A program made the translations under genes and the position numbers. Shown piece after piece: positions 56,793-64,000 of a DNA stretch of 64,000 bases. The DNA comes from Spizellomyces punctatus DAOM BR117 (taxonomy: Eukaryota; Chytridiomycota; Chytridiomycetes; Spizellomycetales; Spizellomycetaceae). A model generated the notes under the pieces. That model worked only from the letters and a program-made list of their open reading frames with translations, had not been told where the DNA came from and searched no databases. Each line of letters opens with the position of its first letter. Within the stretch, counting starts at the first letter, position 1. Location of the stretch: positions 1,178,476-1,242,475 of the forward strand of contig NW_015971540.1 in NCBI RefSeq assembly GCF_000182565.1. Direction: 5' to 3'.

Positions 56793-57116
56793 TGCATTAT
56801 GTAATTGCTTACGATGGTTGGATAACGTAATCAGTGTGAGGGAGACAAGTGTGAAATGCTTGCATTCTTTGCAGGGAGAGAATCAACAAGAGAAGACAAA
56901 GATGAGAGAGAGAGACAAATCCATTTCATTCTCATAGGAGAGACTCATAGGAGAGATATTCACTTTTGTAATTGGGAATTTCTTTTTTATGCGAGTGTTA
57001 AAAGGAGTCTTGTTGGAATGTTGGTGGTGATTTTCAAACGAGTTTGGATTATTCCCTCCATCTGCCCATGTTCATTTGTATTGTGTTTTGGATCAACTCG
57101 ATCTCTTTAAACTCGC

Positions 57117-57149
57117 TTCACACTCCCTTCACACTCCCTTCACACTCCC
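57117..57149. repeat. TTCACACTCCC tandem repeat
   Basis: Three perfect 11-bp units followed by a partial one, in the upstream region of the desaturase gene. Confidence 0.9.
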
Positions 57150-57536
57150 CCTTCACACACAAAATGTCCATTCTTTACAGTCGTATATTCATTCATTCAT
57201 TCAATCCCTCTTGCTCTATCGCTCTCCATTTTCTATTCACACTCTTTATTCACGCCCCACTCTTTCCTTTTAAGCTTGATCTTGATTATATCCCACTTTT
57301 ATCCATCACACATTCTGCAAATAGACCCCTCCCTTTGTCCCGTACGCCTCTCGCGCGTATGGCACAGTCATGCACAATTTATCAATTATAGGATTAGGTT
57401 CTTTATAGTGGCACAGTCATACTATTTATTCATATATATATACGCTGTTTGGTTTTTTCTTCTTTCTCGTTTTGTTGGTTTTTGGAGATTTCATTCACTT
57501 GTTCAAGGGCATTGTCGTTTTGCGGATTCATTTATC

Positions 57537-59318
57537 ATGGCTGTTGATCAAGGTGAGTGCCTATTGACGCGAAAGAGAGAGAGGGAGGGAGGAGAGAGAA
57601 CGCGCGCGTGGACCAAACAAGAATTCAAACATGCACAATGCTCACCTACTGTTTGTTTTCACGCTCCCCTCATCTCGCGCAACTAGGACCTCGCCAATTC
57701 ACCTGGGAAGAGATTGAGAAATCCATTCCTCCCTCAGGGACGCGCCCCACGCACCTAAAGGCTCCCGCCTACATGGTCATCAACAACAAGGTGTATGACC
57801 TCTCCACTGGCTTCTTTTCCTGGCATCCCGGAGGCGCCGTTGCATTTTCCCAATTGGGCAGAGACGCATCCGGTGCATTCCAAGTCTTTCACCGTGACCA
57901 CACCCACGAGATTCTCGCCAATTTCTATGCCGGCGATTTAGCTCCCTCTGAAATCAAAAAAGATTCCGGGTTCGCGCAAGACGTTCAGCAATTGTTGTGC
58001 TTGATTGAAAAGAATGGGTGGCTCGTGTCGTCAAAGGCGTGGTATGCCGTCAATATGCTCGGCACACTCTCCATGGCTCTCGTTGCCGCGTATTTGGTTT
58101 TATACCACGGCCAGTCTCTTGTAGCCGTTTGCGTTTCAGCCTCCCTCTTGGCCCTCTTTTGGCAACAATGCGGCTGGCTCTCGCACGATGTTCTCCACAA
58201 CCAACTCTTTGAAAGCCATTTCTTGAACGACGCTGTGGGTTACTTTTTCGGTAATGTCTGCCAAGGCTTTTCCGTCTCGTGGTGGAAACACAAGCACTGC
58301 ACGCACCACTCGGTTCCCAACGTTCATTCCGGCGACCCCGACATTGATACCCTCCCCTTTCTCGCTTGGTCTGAACACGCCCTTGAAGGCTTTAGCGATG
58401 TGTCGGATGCAACGCTGGCCAAATTCCTCGTCACGTACCAACCCATCTTGTACTTTCCCTTATTGTGCTTTGCGAGGTTGAATTGGGCCCTTTCGAGTTT
58501 GATGTGGGCGTTGGCGCCAGGTGTCTTTCCGCTTCGACAAGGGGTGGAAGTTGGGACGTTGGTTTTGCATTGGGCGTGGTATTTGGGGTTGGCGTCGAGG
58601 TTGGGGATGGGGTATGCGCTGCTTTGGATGGGCTTGTCCCAAGCCGTTTGTGGTGTGCTTTTGGCTGCCGTCTTTTCCGTCAATCATGTGAGTACAAACA
58701 AACGAACACACGAGCGTCCAGCGAGTGTGTGCGTAGCAAGTCTGTTGCGTGCAAAGCGTGTTGGTTTTTTCTTGCGAGTTTTTCGTGTGCAAGAGCGTTG
58801 CGTTTTGTTTGATCGAGTTTTCGTGTTGCACGATTGTATTCGCTCAAGTGCTCAAGTGTGTGCAGCAGTGTGTACCCAAAGAGTGCAACGACTGTTGGCA
58901 TTCTGTTTTGACTCTTGGCTATCGCCACCAACACTCTGCCCACACACAACCCTTTCAAAAGTACTCGATCACAACCGCACTCACACGTTTTCTCATTTTA
59001 CAGAACGGCATGCCAATCTACACCCCATCCGAAACAACCTCTCTAAACTTTTACGCCCTCTCCATCCTAACCGCCCGCAACGTCTCACCCACCCTCTTTA
59101 CAAACTGGTTTACGGGCGGCCTAAACCACCAAATCGAACACCACATGTTCCCCATGGTTCCTCGACACCATTTACCCCAACTCGTCCCATACGTTAAAGA
59201 CTTGTGCAAGAAACATGGGATTGAGTATTGTGTTATGGGGTTGGGTGAAGGGTTGGGTCAAGTGGTTGGGAGGTTGGGACATGTTGCGGGATTGGTTCGG
59301 AAAATGCATTTACAATAA
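57537..59318 (+). CDS. cytochrome b5-fused front-end desaturase
   Basis: Three exons (57537-57552, 57687-58687, 59004-59318) join in frame to 443 residues. An N-terminal cytochrome b5 domain has the heme motif HPGG at 52-55 and a second heme His near 74-77. Several membrane helices and three histidine boxes follow: HDVLH at 172-176, HKHCTHH at 207-213 and QIEHH at 382-386. The Gln in the third box and the fused b5 domain define front-end desaturases (delta-4/5/6 fatty-acid or delta-8 sphingolipid type). It acts in the ER membrane, inserting a double bond between an existing one and the carboxyl end; the regioselectivity cannot be read by eye. The first exon holds five codons and one base. The second intron is long (316 bp). 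Confidence 0.96.
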
Positions 59319-59557
59319 TGCTTTTTTTTGGTGGTGGGTTATAGAAATACTTGATGTTTTCTGATATAAACTCGAATCAAAAAAAAATGGGGTGCTTGTA
59401 TTATCGAAAACATACAAAAGAAAACCATTTGCAAAAAAAGTTCCTCGCATTATAAAACTGTGTTTTTGTTTATACCCCACACAACCATCCTATTCCTATA
59501 CTCCCAAAAAAAAAAAGGCGCCCATTTGCAAAACGCAACAAAAAAAACCATTCCAAA

Positions 59558-62181
59558 TCATTCAATAAGACTAATGAGTTCCTTGACATACTAAACAACA
59601 AATCCCCATTAGCAAACAAAAAACACTCTCAAAACACCCTTTCAAACTCTTGATCTCACCTTTGCAATCTCATAAGAACTACTCGCCAACCTCTGCTTCA
59701 AACTCTTTGACCCCGGCTCAGAAACCATACTCTTACCCAACTCCTCCAACCGAACATTCGCCGCACTCAAATCCGATAAAATACCTTCACCTCTCGACCG
59801 GAATTCCATTGCAGATGGTTTGGACAAGGTGGATTGAGAGACGGTGACGAGGTTGTCTACTATAGAGGTAATCCCGGAAACGGTGGCGGAAAAGTCGGGG
59901 GTGAGGGTACTGGTTTGTCGCATGGCGATGAGGAGGGTTTGGATGGCTTGCACGATTTGGTCAGTTTGTTTTTCGAGGAAAATCTTGAGATGTACTGGTT
60001 TTAGAAAAGTGATTCGTTACCCAGAAAATGTTTTTTTTTCGCATACACACCTTTAATTCATCAATCTCAAAACTCTCTGGTCGAACCCTCTCCTCCCCCC
60101 TCTTCAACCTCAAACATTTAACCAACTCCACAATCGTCGACGTCAATTGCGTAGCAGCCCCATCCAACACCCCAACATTCGCACTCCCCAAACTCGTCGC
60201 ATGGACTTTGGCCGCATTCATTAAATTATTGAGTGCACCCGCTAATTGGTTCTTTGTGTCTGCCAGTTGGTCCCGTTCGCTGTCGGTTAGAGACGATGAG
60301 GTGGATTCAAAGGTTTCAGTGTCTTCGGTAATGTTTTTGCAGGCTATTACGATGGCTTTCATGGCTACTAGGACGCTGGTGGGTACATCCGAGCTACGAC
60401 CAACAAAGATGCATTTTAGCATAACCCTCTCGAGTAGTATACAGTACGCTTGGAAGGACATACCGAGCAGCACGCAAAAGATCATCCACAGCACTTTGGT
60501 ACGCCGTCACCCGACTCCGATCAATCACCCCATCATCATCTCCAAGATCATCTCGATTGAAATCAATATTGGGCGTATCCCTCGGTCCTAAAAGCAGCAT
60601 GTCACATCTCACCCGCCATCCAAATCAAAAAACACAATCTGTTACATACCACTTGCACCTTCTTCCCCTCGGTATCGAGCCAGCTACAAAAGAAAAAGGT
60701 CATCAAGTAAACACATTGACGCAAGACACATTTGGAACACACCTCATCCCGTAACTGCTTAATAACACCCTTATCCCGCTCCCGCTCCGCAACCAACTCT
60801 TCATTTTTTCGAGACAAGGATTTGATTTCATCCAATAAGTTTGTCGCCTCCGATCGAATATCATTTGCAATCTACCATCCAAAACAAGAATGATCAAAAA
60901 ACACACAAAAAATACACAATACACATCGAGTATGGACCTGTTGCTGATTATTATAATCATCTTGAAGCGACTCGAAATCTTCCTTTAGCTTTGTGTACTT
61001 TGCATCAAGGGTTTCTAGTTTTGCGGCTTGTTCGGCGTTGATCTGCGAATACAATGAGCATCTTCCCACTCGCACTGTTTGACACTTGTAACATGAATAC
61101 CTTGTGTTGAACACCCAGCTTATCTTCTAGGTCAGCTACCCTGTCTTTGCTCTTCAATGTTTCCTATAAAAACAACGTCAAGGATGCAAAAGAGTAATAC
61201 CAAAAATTAAAGGGCACGTACTGCGAGTTCGAGTTCAAGTTGTTTGACACGGGCTTGCATGCCTTCGTACTCTTTCTTCAATTTTTCAACATCAGCAGAT
61301 CCAGCAGCGTCCTAAAAAAAGTCATTAATTAAAATTCACAAATACAAACCAAAAATTCCAAGAAAACCACACAAAACTTACATAACCCCCTTTGGGACTC
61401 GTCAACATACTCCCCAAATCCGCCATCAAATTATCCAACGACGTAAAATTGACAGCTCCAATCTCTGCACTCTTTGGTCCATTCGCAGGAGCCGACAACG
61501 CCTTCCCTTCATACGGCTGCGAATACTGTGTCTCATACATTTGGGTATTGGCATATGGCACGGCGCTGGTGACTTGCACCGTCTTGGGTTCAGGAGATAA
61601 CGATAATTGTGGACCATTGGTGATTGGTGCGGATGCAATGCGATCTGGAGATTCGAGGGTCCCGTATTTGGCATTATAGTCTTCTACGATGGTTGGGAAA
61701 CGGCGTTCGATTTCGTAGTATACGTCGCTGGCGAGGTCTTTGAAGCGGGAACTGGGGAGGGTGGCGAGTTTTTGGCGGGCTTGGTTGCGTTTGGGGTGAA
61801 AGTCGTCTCGGACGGGAAGAAAGGGGACTAAATATCCAATGGGGTTTAGGTTTTTGTCATAAATATCTCTAACCTGTCTATTCGTCAAAGCTCACCCTCT
61901 TTTGAATCCAACTGCCTTCGATTCATCTCATCAAACACATCTGTGGACAGCTCTGTAAACTGCTGTTTAGTTAGCCTCGTCAACTTTTCTCGTGCTGACG
62001 TCCGCTGATTGCTCTGATTCCCCGACGCCCGCTGACTTTGGAGGTATGCGGACAGGTATGACCGTAGTCGTTCGTAATGCGTACTAGCGATATCCATGAC
62101 CTGTATAGTATCTCTCCCATTAGAGTCTCAAATACTCGACCTTTTTGTCCGAAATGCCAAACTTACTTGATCCTGTGACAT
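59558..62181 (-). CDS. spa2: Spa2-like polarity scaffold
   Basis: Twelve exons join in frame to 636 residues: 62167-62181, 61896-62100, 61382-61827, 61222-61311, 61101-61163, 60938-61042, 60743-60871, 60650-60683, 60464-60587, 60051-60393, 59660-59983, 59558-59590. The N-terminus has two Spa2-homology (GIT-type SHD) repeats: KLTRLTKQQFTELSTDVFDE and KLATLPSSRFKDLASDVYYE. A coiled-coil middle follows (KLKKEYEGMQARVKQLELEL onward), then a helical C-terminal domain ending EIAKYVKELISLIE as in Spa2 proteins. Spa2 organises the polarisome at growing tips, recruiting formin regulators and MAPK-pathway kinases. Exons 4-7 align with coiled-coil segments and are all multiples of three, so skipping would shorten the rod without changing frame. 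The donor of exon 6 (GTCCAT) is unusual. Confidence 0.92.
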
Positions 62182-63212
62182 GATGTTGGGGTGATAGGGA
62201 ATAGTATTCTCGTAATGGCCCAATGTTCGGACGGAAATGCGGGGTATGAAAAAGTCTCACACTATGGGATATATGGCGGTTTTCTTTGTAAATTGTTTCG
62301 CAAGAGGTATCAACCGTAATGTGTTCTATAAAAGAGTTCTTCCCAAAGGACGGCCAAAAAGATGGTGATGGCCGCGCAAAGAAAAAAACTGGTTTTTGGC
62401 GGCCGGCCGCGTCCAAGACCCAAGTTACGATTTTCAACCCGTTCGTTTTATCGCCTTGTCGTCGTCGTCGTCGTCGCTTGCAACTCTAGTTGTCCTTACT
62501 AAAGCCCGCTTCCTCCAAACCCTCTATAAGAAAAAGCCCCGCTCGAAAGGCAAAAAAAAAAAACTAATGGGCCAAAAGGGCTTTTCGTCCGCTTCCCGCG
62601 GTTGGAAGTAGTTATTGATTTTTGGTAACAACCGCTAGTCATGTGATATTGATTATGGAAGGATTTCATTCTTTGCCTTTTGGCTTTTAGTTTTCTTGTA
62701 GGTGATGCATGGCGATGGAGAAGTGTGCTGACGGTTCGGTTGCATGCTTGTTTTTGTGTTGTTGTTGTTGAAGGGCTGCTTGAGCTCATTGCATTGGATT
62801 GGAAACAATGTCCATTTGCGCGATAGCAGGCCCATCTGAACGCTTCACACTCTACAAGCACACTTGGCCCCATGTAACACTTGATAACTTTTTGCTCGTT
62901 CATTCCATGTAAACCCATTGGCATATATCTGGGAATGAACCACCCATATATCAACTCAAAACTCTAGCATCCATACCGATTTGGTGCATACTCTGGCAAC
63001 TTGCAAACTAGTGGTTAAAATAGACCCTAACATGACCCCATTGGACACACGATCAACTGTATCCATTGTCCGCCCACATTTCAAAAAATCCCAACTAGAA
63101 CAGTTACTTGATCATATCCACCTGAAATATAGGTTTCTCATCATAAACATTTCTAGTGCGTATCTGTTCCACTTTTGTATTTTTCTACTGTCCTTTCCAA
63201 AAAACCCAAGCA
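62182..63212. promoter_or_regulatory. divergent intergenic region
   Basis: This is the upstream region of the Spa2-like gene (minus) and of the last gene (plus), about 1 kb. It contains short CGT/GTC trinucleotide runs near 62460 and A/T runs. No coding exon supported. Confidence 0.4.
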
Positions 63213-63954
63213 ATGGGCCACGGCACCAGCAAGCCCGTCAAGGCTAGCACACCACCTCCTCCACAACCTCCACAAGATCCCCGCCCAGGCCGCACCGTCC
63301 TCTCCACAGACCCCCCACAAAAGCCCAAGCAGTACGTTTCTGACGGACCACCTGGATTCTTACCCTACGATGATAGAGAGGAAGAAGAACAAGAACGTGC
63401 GAACCGAGACCGCAAGGAACGAGAACGCTTGGAACGGGAACGTTTGGAACGAGAGCAAGTAGACAAGGATCGACTGGATAGAGCACGTAGGGATAAAGAA
63501 CATTCAGAACGGAACAGAGAAAAAGACAAGAATGTTATGCCACCCTCCCGAACTCCTCATCTTGCTGGTAAAAGTCACCGTTCTCCACTATTTTATCGCA
63601 GGAAAAGTCCAATGCACTGCCCCCACACTAACTACTTGTCTCTTTTTTTGTTAGATTCTACCACATTTATACCCCTCTCCCCAACACCCCGCCATACCCA
63701 CACCGACACAAAACCCAAATTCGATAAAGAAAAATTCAAAAAAGCAAATAAAGATCCCGTATGTCCATTTCCTTTCAAATTCCTTCGAGTGTTTGCCTAT
63801 ACTTATATTTTGTCGATAGCCTCCACAACAGGAAACAACCACAATACCTCACCGTGACCCACTCTTTTTGGATGAAAGTGATGAGGATTTCATGGCAGAG
63901 ATTTTACGGGAAACGGATTTTGTCGCCTTGGATCGAGCTCGAGGTGTTGTCTAA
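63213..63954 (+). CDS. charged protein with probable N-myristoylation signal
   Basis: Three exons (63213-63567, 63655-63758, 63820-63954) join in frame to 197 residues. The start MGHGTSKP fits the N-myristoylation pattern (Gly2, Ser/Thr at 5-6, Lys7). A Pro-rich stretch follows, then a long alternating Glu/Arg/Lys helix (ERLERERLEREQ and on), a Thr/Pro-rich linker, a basic KFDKEKFKKANK segment and an acidic end, FLDESDEDFMAEILRETDF. It is likely tethered to the cytosolic face of a membrane. No family recognised; function unknown. Confidence 0.75.
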
Positions 63955-64000
63955 CCTTGTTTTTGTTTCTTGTTATTATAAAAACAGAAAGTTGAAATGG

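Noticed and set aside
58749-59318. Alternative longer frame through the desaturase intron
   Set aside because: The joined model restores HVN/NGMP continuity and the third His box with canonical splice sites; read-through adds no family-like sequence.

Overview
This window is nuclear DNA of a fungus, most likely an early-diverging (chytrid-like) lineage. The evidence is its gene set together with its gene structure. The gene set includes a Rim15-type kinase, a Spa2-type polarity scaffold, an Rck2/Srk1-type kinase, a cytochrome b5 front-end desaturase, a two-component receiver protein and a GPI-anchored surface protein. The structure is short GT-AG introns, mostly 50-75 bp, in nearly every gene. 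No bacterial-type operons, insertion sequences or CRISPR arrays were seen. The lineage call is inference; the protein families and splice sites were read directly from the sequence, and most spliced models close in frame.

Left part (1-12.6 kb): a 3'-truncated gene of unknown function, a membrane-anchored FKBP isomerase, a 2331-residue Rim15-like kinase (PAS, zinc finger, AGC kinase, receiver) and a polytopic membrane protein with an EExxxR motif. From 12.6 to 17.7 kb the window is almost gene-free and holds a degenerate tandem repeat of 140-175 bp units.

Middle (17.7-31.9 kb): a single-domain response regulator beside a seven-helix membrane protein, a stand-alone HNH-type domain related to the EXD2 C-terminus, a C2H2 zinc-finger factor, an ankyrin protein, a zinc alcohol dehydrogenase, an F-box-like protein, a steroid 5-alpha-reductase and a Cdc25/Ibp1-like phosphatase. 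From 31.9 to 44.7 kb only a peptidase M20 gene is secure. The rest holds a repeat family built on an ATTCCATATTCCCGG motif in both orientations, an array of six CCAAT boxes ahead of a spliced, strongly hairpinned but ORF-poor transcript, a minisatellite, a tRNA-like element and decayed coding repeats.

Right part (44.7-64 kb): a denser gene region. It contains a GPI protein, a BTB-like protein, a type I membrane protein with a basic tail, a leucine aminopeptidase (M17) with a 10-nt exon, an Rck2-type kinase whose intron carries degenerate telomere-like repeats, the desaturase, the 12-exon Spa2-like gene and a probably myristoylated charged protein.

Taken together, several genes suit stress and nutrient signalling (Rim15, Rck2, receiver protein, seven-helix protein), polarity (Spa2) and membrane lipid modification (desaturase, steroid reductase). 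The best candidates for something new are the CCAAT-array/structured RNA locus at 41.1-42.8 kb and the repeat family at 33.9-36.7 kb.
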